Counted from the stretch's first letter, positions 34,458 to 45,275 are shown. The stretch is 64,000 nucleotides of DNA from Puccinellia tenuiflora (GCA_012064385.1 QRDG01000419.1:1066643-1130642); one strand, 5' to 3'. Notes: generated by a model not told the origin, from the sequence alone. Program-made: numbers and translations.

Positions 34458-34749
34458 ATGCCTGGCCATATGTCAGATCGGGCCAAGAAAAAGCCCGACG
34501 CGGGAAAATCAGGCATGAGCCCGGCCCGGCTGTCCGGTCGTAGAAATCGGGCCCGAGTCCGAAAAAACCCGACTAGGCCCGACCGGCCCAGCCCAATCAC
34601 AGCTGAAATTGTGTTTCGCGCAAGCCCGAGTCCAGCCCGACCCGACCACCGGGTTCAAAACTCAGGCCCAAGCCCGGCCCGATGGCACAACCGGGTTGGG
34701 CCTAGTCGTGCCTTTTCGGGCCGGGCCAGGCTGTTAATGGCCAGCACTA
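34458..34749. mobile_element. hAT-like MITE in the promoter region of proline-rich copy 3
   Basis: The 292-bp insertion is flanked by ATTGTCACT on both sides (34449-34457 and 34750-34758), an 8- or 9-bp target duplication. The ends are inverted: TGCCTGGCCATA on the left and, reversed, AGTGCTGGCCATTA on the right. The interior is rich in GGGCCCGA and CCCGGCCCGA phrases and has no coding capacity. It lies about 250 bases upstream of the TATA box of copy 3. A Mutator-type MITE is possible if the duplication is really 9 bp. Confidence 0.75.
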
Positions 34750-34949
34750 ATTGTCACTTTGTCGGTAGACCTTCGCGAAACGGTATGACGAAGACAGTTG
34801 AGAAATGATGACACGAACTATAAAAACGGTTGAGCAAACTGAAGCTGCATAGCCAGCTCGTCACCTAAACACAGAAAATTGGAGCCATTGCCTGTCTCGA
34901 TCACACAAATCACTTCCCTTTATGGACTGACGACGTACAAACATTCTGC

Positions 34950-35030
34950 ATCTGCCCAACAACCAACCTAATCACACGGCAACCTACAGACATTGGACTA
35001 TAAATTGCCAGGCATTGACCCATGTTCCTA
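34950..35030 (+). promoter_or_regulatory. Conserved core promoter, proline-rich copy 3
   Basis: CCAACAACCAACCTAATCAC, TATAAAT at 34999-35005, and ATTGACCCATGTTCC lie in the same order as at copy 2. About 16 extra bases separate the first block from the TATA box. Confidence 0.7.
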
Positions 35031-35110
35031 CATCCCAACAAAGCAGCAGCAGCAGTCGTACAATCACCTCTCCCAAGCACGAGAGACACCAACTCGCTAG
35101 CTCTAGCAAC

Positions 35111-35545
35111 ATGGTTTCCAACAACGCGAGCATGTTGGCCATGATCATGGCGTGCGCTCTCCTCCTCACCGGCACCACCTGCGACGCCGCTCGCCACCTG
35201 GCTGACACGACCCCGGCGGCTGCCGCTCCAGCTGCTAGCGCTGTCCCTGGCCTTCCGGCCGTGCCCACGGACACGGTCACCCTGATGCCACCCATGCCGG
35301 CGGTCACCATCCCCACCGTGCCACAAGTGGCGCTGCCGCCCATGCCGGCCATCGTCGTTCCTAAGGCGGTGCTGCCTCCCATGCCCAAGGTCACCATGGC
35401 CCCGATGCCCTCCATTGTCGTGCCCAAGGTGACGCTGCCACCGATACCCACCATTGTTGTGCCCAAGGTGACGCTGCCGCCGATGCCGTTCGTCCCAAAT
35501 GTGAACGTGCCTATGCCATTCCTTGCGCCGCCACCGTCAGCGTAG
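35111..35545 (+). CDS. Secreted proline-rich protein (copy 3)
   Basis: This gene encodes 144 residues without an intron. Residues 1-26 are the signal peptide (SMLAMIMACALLLTG, cleavage near CDA), then ARHLADTTPAAAA. The body alternates PPMPAVTIPTVPQ, APMPSIVVPKVTL and PPIPTIVVPKVTL units and ends with VPNVNVPMPFLAPPPSA. It is closest to copy 2 in both coding and upstream sequence. The start codon is the first ATG after the TATA box in this frame; a TTG-led extension upstream is not believed. A cell-wall role is inferred from family features only. Confidence 0.9.
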   Translation: MVSNNASMLAMIMACALLLTGTTCDAARHLADTTPAAAAPAASAVPGLPAVPTDTVTLMPPMPAVTIPTVPQVALPPMPAIVVPKAVLPPMPKVTMAPMPSIVVPKVTLPPIPTIVVPKVTLPPMPFVPNVNVPMPFLAPPPSA

Positions 35546-35840
35546 GTGGACTTAGGCGATGGTGCGTTGGCCTTGTCGACGAACCGGCGGCCTTGATACG
35601 GGAGTGACGAGATCACTTCGTTATCTGGCTCATATTTGCTTAGATACAGGTTATACGCTTTTATCATGTGATGTATCTGTTGTTCGTACCCTTTTTTTTA
35701 CTGTTAGTGTGCGTACGTAGACCGTTGAGGGTTGTCCCATTGTACTCTTGCTTTTATGAAATATTTTTTTCTGTAAGACTGAGTTAATCTCATATTGTGT
35801 GGTTGGTAAACTACGACTTGCTAATTCTCATTCTTTTCAA
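35546..35840. other. 3' flank of copy 3
   Basis: Probable 3' UTR and terminator region; nothing else is seen. Confidence 0.35.
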
Positions 35841-37070
35841 AAGATGAGACCCCCCGGCCTTTTCATCGAAACGATGCACATAACTTTTCTTTATTGATTA
35901 TTTACGAAGGTCTTACAAAATAATACATCAAAAAGTTTGAAATCACATTCCTGGTAACATCTATCGCTACCTCCTACCAACTTGATGAAAGGGGTGGACA
36001 TGATCGGCCTACACCTCACACCAACGCAGAACATCTTAACCCGGAGGACTCCACCAAGATGTCCAACGGCGGGTTGGGAGCACAAATCGGTTCAGCACAC
36101 TCTCAGTGGATATCACATGCGCACGCTTCAGAGCCGCCGCCACGGTCTTTCGCTTACCCATTTTCAAAACATGTATCAACGCAGTGACCTTGTTAGGCCT
36201 GCCGTCGACGCTGCCACTACGCCAAATAGCGCCCCGTCTGTGCGAGTCCATCGTGTCATGTTCATCACCGAGCCCCCACTACGCCATGCAGCCGAGACCC
36301 GTCATCCTTGATACGGTAGAAGCAACCCCGCTCTACCTCTTTCCTCTTCCATCCAGCACCTGCTCCAAAGAACAATGCCCCCTTGAGGGAGAGCGACACC
36401 AAAGGCGCTGCCATTGTTCGATCCGGTAAACTGGATTAAGGGTTTAATTCCCTCGAAATAGCACGAGTGAGTCGGTGATGGTTGCGACGACGAGGCCTTC
36501 ACAAGCTAACGTCGCATAGATGCCGCCATCGCCCGCCATGACCGGACACGCCGCTCCGTTTTCACCAGCAGCCATGCCTCCCCAACTCGCGGCCGGGGCT
36601 AGATGTGGGATCTCGAGATCCGCCACACCCAGTCGCAAAACCAGCATGTCAGCTCCGACAGAGGAGGAGGCCGCAACCACCATGCCCGGGACCTCCGCTA
36701 GCCGTCATAGGAGGGAGACGCAGCAAGGACAACCACACTGCCCGTTAGCGACCGCCGCCTGTGGCCGTGCCCGTGCCCGCTGATCCACGCCCTGGCCACC
36801 GCCGGCTCGCAAACACCATCGCTGGACAAATGGGAACAAACGCCGCCGCCACAACTAACTAGATCGACCGAGGGGATCCGCCGCCATCGTCGCTACGCCG
36901 TACGGGCTTTGCCCGGCGACATCCCTGGCAACGGCGGGAGGAGAGGGACAGACGCGGGTGAGGGCTAGAACACAAGAGGGAGATCACCGCCGGTGCGGCC
37001 CGGCGTGGCCGCACGGGTGTGGTGCTAAGCGGATGTCGGAGGAACGAGTTGAGCGGGTGGTAAATCTCAT
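35841..37070 (-). mobile_element. Probable LINE-type retroposon relic
   Basis: On the minus strand the sequence runs from GC-rich (near 37000) to AT-rich, ending near 35850 with ...GATGAAAAGGCCGGGGGGTCTCATC. This resembles the GATGCAGAGGC-GGGG end seen at 43530 and typical of grass LINE or SINE tails. No reverse transcriptase frame is recognised and no clear target duplication is found. Open frames on both strands are short and unmatched. Confidence 0.4.
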
Positions 37071-37080
37071 ATGGGACAAA

Positions 37081-38748
37081 GAGCATGTCTAATGGAACCC
37101 TTAAACCCTTAAAAGTTTAAGGGTCGAGAATTGGCAAAATTTAAGGGTTGGAGCTGTGAAAAACAGGAGGCAAATAGTGGAACCCTTAAACCCTTAAAAA
37201 TAAGGGTCGAGGGCAAATACTGGAACCCTCAAACCCTTAAAAATAAGGGTTTGAGGGTTCCACTATTTGCCTCAACCCTCAAACCCTCAAACCCTCATCA
37301 CAGTTTCATATCACAAATATCACCATATCAATCAAACAATAATCATTCTAGTTATTATTACAACATCAAATAGTACTCTCAAGCAAATGATAATCATCCA
37401 AATTATTACAACAATTTTTTTGGCAAATAACAATACTTGTTCGAATCAAATAGGACATAGGAAAGTAAAACAAAGATAGATCATGGGCCGGTTTGGCGCC
37501 GCCCATCCAACTCCCAATGGTGCTCCACAAGATCATCCCGGAGTTGACAATGAGTGTTTGCATTCTCAATCGCACGATGTGCTTCAAGAAAAGCTTCTAC
37601 GCGATTGGGGTTCCTTTCCGGTTGCACACGGGTGCCAACATTGTCATAGAAACAAGGGAGGTTTAACCCTCTCTCATCCTCTAGGATCATGTTGTGTAGA
37701 ATCACACAACATGTCATGATGTCCTCCAAGGTCTTCTTGTCCCAAAAACGAGCTGGACCCCGGACTATGGCAAACCTTGCTTGCAAAATACCGAAAGCTC
37801 TCTCAATATCTTTGCGGGCTTTTTCTTGTGCCCTTGTGAAATTAGCCTCTTTTCTTGTTAGGGGCACACCATTTTTCTCCTTGATGGACTTCACAAGAGT
37901 TGCCCACTCGGGATAAATGCCATCGGTGAGATAGTATCCCATGGAGTACTCATTGTTCATGACCTTGTAGTTGCAAATTTGCATATTTTTGTGCCTATTT
38001 TTCTCATCAATACTATCAACAAAATTTACAAAAAAAAAGGGGAAGAAAATACCTTGCGACGGGGTCGGGCCGAGCGGCGTCGAGCGGCGTCGAGGGAGAA
38101 GGCCGGGGGCGGGCCGAGCGGCGGTGGAGGAAGGAGGCTGGGGGCGGGCCGAGCAGCGGTGGAGGAAGGAGGAGGAGCTCGGGGGGAGGAGGAGAATAGG
38201 AGGAGCTCGGGGGGAGGAGGAGGAGAGGAGCTCGGGGGAGGAGAAGAAGAGGAGGAGCTCGGGGGGAGGAAAAGAAGAGGAGGAGCTCGGGGGCGCGCGG
38301 GAGGAGCTCGGGGGGAGGAGGAGGAGGGCTAGGCGGGGCGGGGCGGCGGCGGCGGGGCGGGGCGGGGCGGCGGCGGAGCTCGATGCGGGGAAGGGAGGAG
38401 GCGGGGAGGCCGGGAAAAGGCCGGGCGGGTGGAGGTGGAGGCGGGGGAGCGGGATCCGGTGGCGGCCGGCGAGGCGAGGGGCGGCGGCCGGCAGCACGGG
38501 GGTGGGGGCGAGCTCGGGAGAAGACGAGCTGAACTCGTTCGCCGCGCTCGAACGGAAGCAGTCCGGGTCGGGGCACGGGTTGGGAGGCCCAACCCTCACT
38601 TCTACAGGCTGGGGCAGGGGTTGGGACCTCGACCTCTAAATTTTTTTAGGGGTTTACGGGTTTAGGGGTTCCACTAAATGGGATTTGGACCCTCAAATCC
38701 GTAAAAAAGCGGTTGGATACGGATTTGAGGATTCCATTAGACATGCTC
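37081..38748 (-). mobile_element. PIF/Harbinger element, internally deleted
   Basis: The terminal inverted repeats are GAGCATGTCTAATGGAACCC (37081) and, reversed, GAGCATGTCTAATGGAATCC (ending 38748). The right flank is TAA; the left flank is AAA, one base off the TAA/TTA duplication expected for this superfamily. Inside each end, blocks of AAACCCTTAAA or CAAATCCG form secondary palindromes. The body holds the C-terminal part of a Harbinger transposase on the minus strand. Next to it is a purine-rich low-complexity tract (38160-38340) where the N-terminal half should be. Confidence 0.85.
37481..37980 (-). pseudogene. C-terminal fragment of PIF/Harbinger transposase (DDE_Tnp_4 / plant transposon protein)
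   Basis: Reading leftwards from about 37980, the minus strand encodes SMGYYLTDGIYPEW, then LTRKEANFTRAQEKARKDIE, RAFGILQARFAIVRGPARFW and CCVILHNMILEDERG, and ends GRRQTGP. These are the hallmark C-terminal motifs of Harbinger nucleases; the acidic residue of KDIERAFG is the probable third catalytic residue. The upstream two-thirds, with the first catalytic residues, is missing. The frame stays open further upstream only through low-complexity Ser-Pro sequence, so the element cannot encode a complete enzyme. Confidence 0.85.
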
Positions 38749-39295
38749 TAATAGGATTGAAACCTTTCCCCATTTAGTTTGGATGAAAGTTGAAGTTTCA
38801 CCTTTCGATCCCTAAAATAGATGTGTTGCAGTTTTGGTAGCTGGCCAACAGGATTTTGCCAGGAGTAAAATAAATGGTTGGTCCACGTAAAATAAATGGT
38901 TGGTCCCTAAAATAAATGATTTTGCCAGGATTTTTTGGGTGCTCGATCTTACACATCTGCCGTGGGCATATTCAAAAATGAATCCATTTGTGTCCGTGGA
39001 CTGTTGCTGGACCAACGGTTCCCCAGTTTGACATGTGTACTGACTACTGAGCCAGCTCCGATAAAATTCAAATCGTTTTCCTTATAGATACAGGAGTGGA
39101 TAGATTCTTGTGCCGCTGATTTGGTTAGAGAGAACCGAATGGGTTGGGCTGCAGAATCTGGCAGTAGTCCGACAGCTACTTTCGCTGGGACAATACCAAT
39201 ATGCACGGTGCGGAGGTGGATCTAGAACATATCTGAAGGACCATATATATTGTAGAAATAAATATGAAGATTGTTGGATTCAAGTTTGATACACT
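38749..39295. other. Intergenic, with partial terminal-repeat copies
   Basis: No gene is seen. ATTTTGCCAGGAGTAAAATA with the following AATGGTTGGTCCACGTA occurs at 38851-38889 and again at 39296-39334, identical over about 39 bases. A third partial copy lies between (about 38889-38933). These look like ends of the same inverted-repeat family as the next element. Confidence 0.4.
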
Positions 39296-39515
39296 GGATT
39301 TTGCCAGGAGTAAAATAAATGGTTGGTCCACGTACTTGTCGGCCTGGTTCACTTCGGTCATCATACTTTAGGAATACCAATTTACGGTCACCGAATACGC
39401 TTCTCGCTTCATCTATGGTCACTGGTCGCTGGTACAACATTGTATCTGCCGACGTGGCAAGTTGTGGACTCCATATGTCAGACCTAATTGATTCCAGCAT
39501 TGTACTTTTTTTTTT

Positions 39516-40308
39516 TTGCAAAAAGCACCCAAAATTATTTCCCCTCTCTTATCTTCTCCTTCCTCCTCTGTCTCACCTAAATCCTCTATTCCTCTTCCAC
39601 CCGTCCGACCGTCCCGAAGCTCCCCGGCGCGGCCCGGTTCCTCGCCGTCGGCCGAGCTTCCGCCGTACACGCCACCAACGCAGGCACCCGCCGCCTTGCC
39701 TTTCTCCTACGCTTCTCCCATGGCGGTCACCAACCCTCCCGCCTTGCCGTTGGCCAGAAGATCGTGAAGCGTCTGGGCCACGCGTGGGTACGCCATGGTG
39801 GGCGTCATCGACCCGCGCACGGGTGAATGGCGGTGCTGGCGGGCTGTCGGCAGGGCAGCAGGGCAGCGCGGCCTGCGCACTCTGTCGAGGAGAAATCGGA
39901 GACAGCGCAACCATGCCGGTCGCGTTCGGCGCGTCGTCCGCGCCGTGCGTGAGTCGCGCGGCGACCATGCCGGTCGCGTTCGGCGCATCGTCCGCGCAAT
40001 GCGTGCGTCGCGGGGCGTCCATGCCGGTCGCGTTCCGCGCGTCGTCCGCGCCGTGCATGCGTGTCGCGGCGCGGCCAGGCCGGTCGTTTTCCGCTCGTCG
40101 TCCGCGCCGTGCGTGCGTCGCGCCGGGTGCTCCGTGCGTCGAGTTGGGAACGAGCTGTTGCTGCTGGAATTTTTCTAGTGACCGCAGGCTGCTGCTCGGG
40201 CACTGCGCCATGGTTGCAGGCCGCTGGACGTGGCGCGTACACATGAGGGAGTTCGAGGACCGTTCGTTAGCCGACGAGCAGCGGGTCGACGCCGTCGGCC
40301 TGCCCTAG
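39516..40308 (+). pseudogene. Unidentified gene fragments inside the inverted-repeat element
   Basis: Open GC-rich sequence is present, but no single frame gives a recognisable protein. Pieces that look coding are VGVIDPRTGEWRCW (about 39800), and RWTWRVHMREFEDRSLADEQ to RVDAVGLP (40215-40308). After an interruption, VEFLDGEWCTEQLDMVHVCG lies at about 41740-41800. The pieces might be from one kelch-like or F-box-type gene, but I cannot name it. A 54-bp minisatellite (39912-40130) has expanded inside it. Confidence 0.3.
39912..40130 (+). repeat. 54-bp GC-rich minisatellite, four units
   Basis: Units starting CATGCCGGTCGCGTTC at 39912, 39966 and 40020, and a diverged CAGGCCGGTCGTTTTC unit at 40076, are spaced 54, 54 and 56 bases apart. 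The period is a multiple of three, so frames stay open in several registers, which explains the long overlapping open frames here. Confidence 0.85.
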
Positions 40309-40339
40309 TACTCTTGCTCTGGATGCGGGTACAGGTCAG

Positions 40340-41733
40340 GGGGGGCCGCCGCCCCCCAGCCTAAAATATTTTTTTGATTAATACTTAGTAGTTTACTTAC
40401 ATTTGGACTGATTAGGATGTTTGCCCCCCCCCCCCCCCCCCCCCCAGCTGCAGCTTACGGGCCTTTGTCCTTTGGGGAAAAAAGGAACGCTTCACTCTCG
40501 CACGACAGAGGCGAGCATAGCGGCGACCCGCCGTCCCCTGCAGTTGGCCGTCGCCCCTCGTGGCCTCGTCCTCTGACCCGGCTGCCGGGCTGCCGGCGAC
40601 CAGCAGCAGCAACCCGACGCCCCCCCTCCCCTGGCCCCATCTGGCTGTCTCACCCGTCCCCGACCCGGCGGCCGGCGAGGCGGCGACCAGCAGCAACGCT
40701 GCAGCGACCCGGCGGACGGCTACCAGCAGGATGCAGCAGCAGCCGCCCTTCCTCCCTCATTATGGCAATTGATTCTGGGTAAGTGCTAAATTGGTAGTCT
40801 AGGTTTTTCAATTTTTAGTACGAGCATGGACTCAACCGTTCTTCTCAATTCCTAAATTCTAATTGGGGTTTTTCTTATCGGTTTTGTTAATTCTCAGTCG
40901 ACTGAAAATTAGCTTAGCGCTCAGTCCACCGTTTGATCGCCGTCGTGATTCGTGCTGCCTTCTTCTTCCTTGGCGGAGCCGAGCCGGTGACGGGCAGGCG
41001 ACGTGGCTGGCCGCGGCGGCCGACGGCGACGGGGAGCCTGGAGGGAGCCGGAGCCGCCGGAGACGCGGCGCACCGCGGCGGAGGCGGTGGAGGCGACCAA
41101 GAGACTTAACTTGGGTGGGGGGGGGGGGGGGGGTCGTCGGCGCCGGAGAAGACGGGAAGCTTTAGAGGGATGGTCGGGGGCGGCGGTGGACCGGCGGAGG
41201 AGGAGCTCGGGGCAGGGCGGTGCGGCAAGGCGCCGCGGCAGCGCGCCGACCCCAGCCGGGCGGGGAGGCCGGCGGTTCGGCCGGCGGTGGCTGCGGGGAG
41301 GCCGGAGATGGAGAAGAAGGCGCGATTGAGAACTAAGTTTTAGTTCTCAGTCGACTGCGCCCTAGCCAATGTTTGAAGTGCAGATTTGTTCAGTATCTGG
41401 TATTCTGGTTAAGTGGTTGATTGGATTGAGAGTAAGAGTGAGATCTGTGGTGCTATAACTTAGAAACTAGAGTGAGATTCCGGGTCCTGTTGTATTTCGA
41501 GGTACTGAATTCTCCATGCTTTGATGACTCTTTCAAAGCTGACTGGTATGATCAAGTAGCATATTTTGGTATTATGAAGTAGTCCAATTTATATGTTGAT
41601 ATATGGATCGCATCATGCATGTATTTTGTAGCCAATGCGGCCAATATCAATATAAATTTATCTCGAGTTTGTTGTTGCGTCGGCTCAAATTTTGTCTTTT
41701 CGCCCCCCCAAATATTTTTTCAAGCTCCGCCAC
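40340..41733. mobile_element. Possible nested insertion within the gene-fragment element
   Basis: A G-run/C-rich boundary (TCAGGGGGGGCCGCCG near 40337) and, at the other side, CCCCCCCAAATATTTTTTCAAGC followed by TCCGCCACTG near 41705-41733 bracket GC-rich sequence with poly-C (40422-40445) and poly-G (41117-41133) tracts. AGTGGCGGAGC ends of this kind occur on grass DNA transposons. No target duplication was found, so this is a weak call. Confidence 0.25.
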
Positions 41734-42063
41734 TGCCGTGGAGTTCCTGGACGGCGAGTGGTGCACGGAGCAGCTGGACATGGTCCACGTGTGTGGCCAC
41801 GGTTTCTGCTCGAGGAGGCTCTAATTTAGTTTTTTTTTTTTGCAAAAATGAAATACAACGGAGGACTGACATGTGGGTCCGGTGAGTGCCATGTTGACAA
41901 ATACATCATGTTCCCAGCAGCAGTGACCGTCTCTGAGCACTGAAATCGTATTTGGTTACCCTAAAATGGTACTGTATTCGCGAAGTACAGTGACTGAAGT
42001 GAACCTCTCCGACAAGTCCATGCACTAACCATGTATTTTACTCTTTTGCCAGCTGCACTATCT

Positions 42064-43529
42064 AGAAGATTCTACATATGGTTGGTCATCGGCTGCACAA
42101 CCGCCAAATACATTTCTCCTCTAGACTATTCTATACTTAAAGTTTTAGCTTGTGTATTGGCCTGAAAAACATTTCTTGACCGAAAGAGTTATCACTTCTC
42201 TTTTAACTTTATGATTTTGTAGGTCAAGGATATATATAACTATAACTCATTAAGTAAGTCATCTATCTAGATACAGTACTTGTCGTTCTTGTTATTTCTC
42301 CTGAAAATTATATAATACAACCACCTCCTATATATACAGTGTGTGCTAGATACATATTTTGCCGAGAGATCTTTAGTATATAAATGCAATATTGCAGCAG
42401 CATGTAGTTATTCTCTTTAAGTTGGATTAAACTAGTATTACTACATGATTTGTTTCACACATATATGCTTCAACATTTACAAATTGGTAGGGCATTTGGG
42501 TACTTCAATCTTCACGTATACATTATGGCCTTGTTGTTGGATCCCGAAAAACTAAATCATGTGAATAATGCGATTAGTACTAGTGTCTTGATTGTGTTGC
42601 TGTTTAGGACTGCACACAATCCATGGGATTACTTACAAGTAAAATTGGAGAGGAGAAAACTGCGAAGTGAAGATAATAATATTTTTTCTAAGATTTTTAT
42701 AAATGGTTGTGCTTGGACGATAACCATGCGACCACGGAGATGAAGGGTATGTATTAATGATGTAATTGAGTTTAAATCTAAGTTAGGGATTTTGTTCAAT
42801 TATATATAATGAGGTTTTGTCCCGGAGAAGGTTTTCCTGTCATATTCAATCATGTTACAAGGCATAGTATGTTAAGAATTTCTTTTGTAGTTTCGTTTCA
42901 TTCAATATTATGTAATATGTGGTTTACAATGAAAAATACTTACATCTGAAAATGAAGCAAATGTTAAACCATAAATAATCTAACTCACTTATCACCCTTA
43001 TGGTTGAATCCAACCTACAACTCTGGGTTGCCGCTAAGTATTAACTCTCTATGCATAACACACTTCCTGACCGCAAAACCCTCATGTTTCTAATCTAGCG
43101 GTTCCCACCTGACTCCCAGCCATCAGCCGTCCCGAGCATCTTCGCTCTCACCTAGGAACCCGCATTCACCTCTAGCGCGTGATACCTGCAAGAGCATAGA
43201 AAAGTTGATTGTTTGGTTTATCCAACCGTTTTTGACTGAAACGTGGATTATTTGGTTTCAAACATATGGATAACTCTAATTAATATGTGTACAATTAAGG
43301 GTCAAATGATATTTTACATACCATGTCCTATAATCAGTTCGGAATCATATATTCTTATTTTTCATATTTTTTCAAATCGAATATGGATTTTTAAATAGAT
43401 TTGGCACGGAAGTTATCCTATACACTTAGATCTTACTCCAAATGTCATTGATTAAGGGCTTTGAGGTATTTAATTAGTGTTGAGGCCTAGTGTTCATTAC
43501 GTTAGAGAAATAGTTGAAGCTTAACCTCT
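42064..43529. other. Intergenic, AT-rich
   Basis: Nothing recognisable is present. A single 97-residue open frame at 42450 has no motif. Confidence 0.4.
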
Positions 43530-43690
43530 TTTTTCGAAATGGAGGGTGGACCCCAGCCTCTGCATCGAAAAGATGCATGCGTTCTTTATTAATTTATTCT
43601 ACAAAAGGACGGACAAAGAACATACATCAAAAAAACTAGAAGCCACCACACAACACCTACCAACCTCTATCCCACCTTCCGACTTAAAGT
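43530..43690 (-). mobile_element. LINE/SINE 3'-end fragment
   Basis: The reverse strand reads TTAATAAAGAACGCATGCAT and then TTTTCGATGCAGAGGCTGGG, GTCCACCCTCCATTTCGAAAAAAG. This is the tail form of common grass non-LTR retroposons. The upstream part is missing or unrecognised. Confidence 0.55.
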
Positions 43691-43854
43691 TGAGATTTGA
43701 GTACTAAAATCAAATATTCTTATAAACTATGCAATGAAAAATTGATGTAGAGGTTGGGATTATAAAAAATATATTTTTCGAAAAGAAGAACACAAATCAT
43801 GTCAAGTACTAGTTGCCAAACTTAATTTTAATTGTATAAAAGTTTAGTGATGCA

Positions 43855-44147
43855 ATCGGAGCGGGGCTTATCAAGCATCTTTCTGCATTTTTGTCTCAAA
43901 ACCAAGGTGGCGATTGTGTAGTGTTGGATATTTATACTCGTCTCTGGATAAAATTATCCTAAATGGTTCTTTGTGGGACATTCAGTCATGTTCGTCGTCA
44001 GTGTAACGAAGCAGCACATGTTCTAGCCCGCTCTGCGGAGCTTTTTATCTCTATTGTTTTTAGAAACTCTACTCCGGAGTGTATCCGTCAGACTCTCTGT
44101 AATGATTTAATGTGATTAATAAAGTGTGATTTACCCTAAAAAAAAGT
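43855..44147 (+). mobile_element. LINE 3' fragment with RNase H-like C-terminus and poly(A)
   Basis: In one frame near 43990-44115 the sequence encodes HVRRQCNEAAHVLARSAELF and then PECIRQTLCNDLM before a stop. This matches the end of the RNase H-like domain of plant L1-type LINEs (R-x-x-N-x-A-A-H-x-L-A). The frame is followed by GTGATTAATAAAGTGTGATT and an A-run at 44137-44144. The reverse transcriptase is absent, so it is a 5'-truncated copy. Confidence 0.75.
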
Positions 44148-44623
44148 GTGTTGTCGTTTTGGACACCAGTCAGGATATCTATTTTTTTGGACTTAACCGT
44201 TTTCGCAGCATAATTTATCTGGTGCACCGTGCACATTACGCTAAGTTAAAAACGGCTAAGTCCTCGTAGTATAGTCAACCCAAGTGGCGTGTTTGTGCTG
44301 TCAAAAACGCCAACTTGTTTGGTGCAACATGGAATAGGACAAATTACTCCCGTCTTCTGTATTCTGACCCGAAGCACTCTATGGTATCCGTTTTTTCGGA
44401 CAGAATACCATAGAGTCACCGAGCAGGTAGGGGGCAGAAAAAGGAAGGGTCGGAACAAGAAAAGCATAAATATTTTTCCTCGCCTACTCACAGAAAATCT
44501 GGGCCATACATGCATAGATCGCATCCACATCTATAAACATTTTTCCTTTTCTGCTCAACATACGGCCATTTCTGATTACCAACTGTGGTTCAGAGAAAGC
44601 TATGTTGCTGTTGCCAAGTCTGG

Positions 44624-44700
44624 CCAACAACCAATCTAATCAGAGCCCTCGCCTCGGCTATAAATTTCAAGTCATTGACCCATATTCTTACATCGCAACA
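44624..44700 (+). promoter_or_regulatory. Conserved core promoter, proline-rich copy 4
   Basis: CCAACAACCAATCTAATCAG, TATAAAT at 44659-44665 and CATTGACCCATATTCTTACATC appear in the order seen at copies 2 and 3. The ATG of TTGACCCATG is ATA here, so the upstream in-frame start found at copies 2 and 6 is absent. Confidence 0.7.
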
Positions 44701-44789
44701 GCGCAGAAGCATCTTGCAATCGCTAGCTTCCCACTATTCACATACACAACAGTAGGTACACCGTCTCAAAGAAACTCTAGGAACTAGCT

Positions 44790-45275
44790 ATGGCTTCCAC
44801 CAGGAGCTTCTTCGCCATGATCATGGCGTGCACACTCCTCGCCGGTAGCACATGCCACGGTGCACGCAACCTGGCCGACACAACCCCGGCGGCAGCCCCT
44901 GGCACCTCGGCTGCTGTCCCTGGCCTCCCGGCAGTTCCAACGGCCGTGCCGACGCTCCCACCGATGCCTGCCGTGCCGGCGGTGACCGTTCCACCTATGC
45001 CGACCGTGCCCACTGTCACCGTCCCAACAGTGCCACAGGTGACTCTACCGCCCATGCCCGCTGTGCCTTCCTTGCCCAAGGTGACCATGGCGCCGATGCC
45101 GGCCATCGTCGTGCCCAAGGTGACCATGCCGCCGATGCCCTCTATCGTGGTACCCACGGTGACAATGGCACCGATGCCTTCTATTGTTGTGCCTAAGGTG
45201 ACGATGCCGCCGATGCCCGCCATCCCGAGCGTGAACGTGCCTATGCCGTTCCTGGCGCCGCCCCCGTCTGCATAG
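44790..45275 (+). CDS. Secreted proline-rich protein (copy 4)
   Basis: This gene encodes 161 residues in one exon. The signal peptide spans about residues 1-24 (RSFFAMIMACTLLAG, cleavage near CHG), then ARNLADTTPAAAP. A VPTAVPTLPPMPAVPAVTV section is followed by regular 13-residue units of the type PKVTMPPMPSIVV: PKVTMAPMPAIVV, PKVTMPPMPSIVV, PTVTMAPMPSIVV, PKVTMPPMPAIPS. The C-terminus reads SVNVPMPFLAPPPSA. Only one ATG starts the frame, which fixes the start. The antisense and second-frame open frames over it are compositional shadows. A role in the cell wall is inferred. Confidence 0.92.
   Translation: MASTRSFFAMIMACTLLAGSTCHGARNLADTTPAAAPGTSAAVPGLPAVPTAVPTLPPMPAVPAVTVPPMPTVPTVTVPTVPQVTLPPMPAVPSLPKVTMAPMPAIVVPKVTMPPMPSIVVPTVTMAPMPSIVVPKVTMPPMPAIPSVNVPMPFLAPPPSA

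Larger units (their letters stand above)
39296..42063. mobile_element. Candidate Pack-MULE-like element with ~200-bp inverted repeats
   Basis: The left arm (39296-39525) contains GGAGTAAAATAAATGG, ACTTGTCGG, GGTTCACTTCGGTCA, GGTCACTG, ATGTCAG and a T-run followed by GCAAAAA. The reverse complement of the right arm (41840-42063) has the same items in the same order (AGAGTAAAATACATGG, ACTTGTCGG, GGTTCACTTCAGTCA and so on). Between them lie GC-rich, gene-like fragments. The size and arm length fit a Mutator-type element that captured genes. I could not find an exact 9-bp target duplication, so the ends are approximate. Confidence 0.5.

Noticed and set aside
37090..37300. Telomere-like CCCTTAAA and CCCTCAAA runs
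   Set aside because: They do not match the plant CCCTAAA repeat exactly and belong to the inverted ends of the Harbinger element.
37981..38639. Open frames of 117 to 222 residues rich in Gly, Glu and Arg
   Set aside because: They are products of the GGAGGAGGAGCTCGGGG low-complexity tract; no domain is visible.
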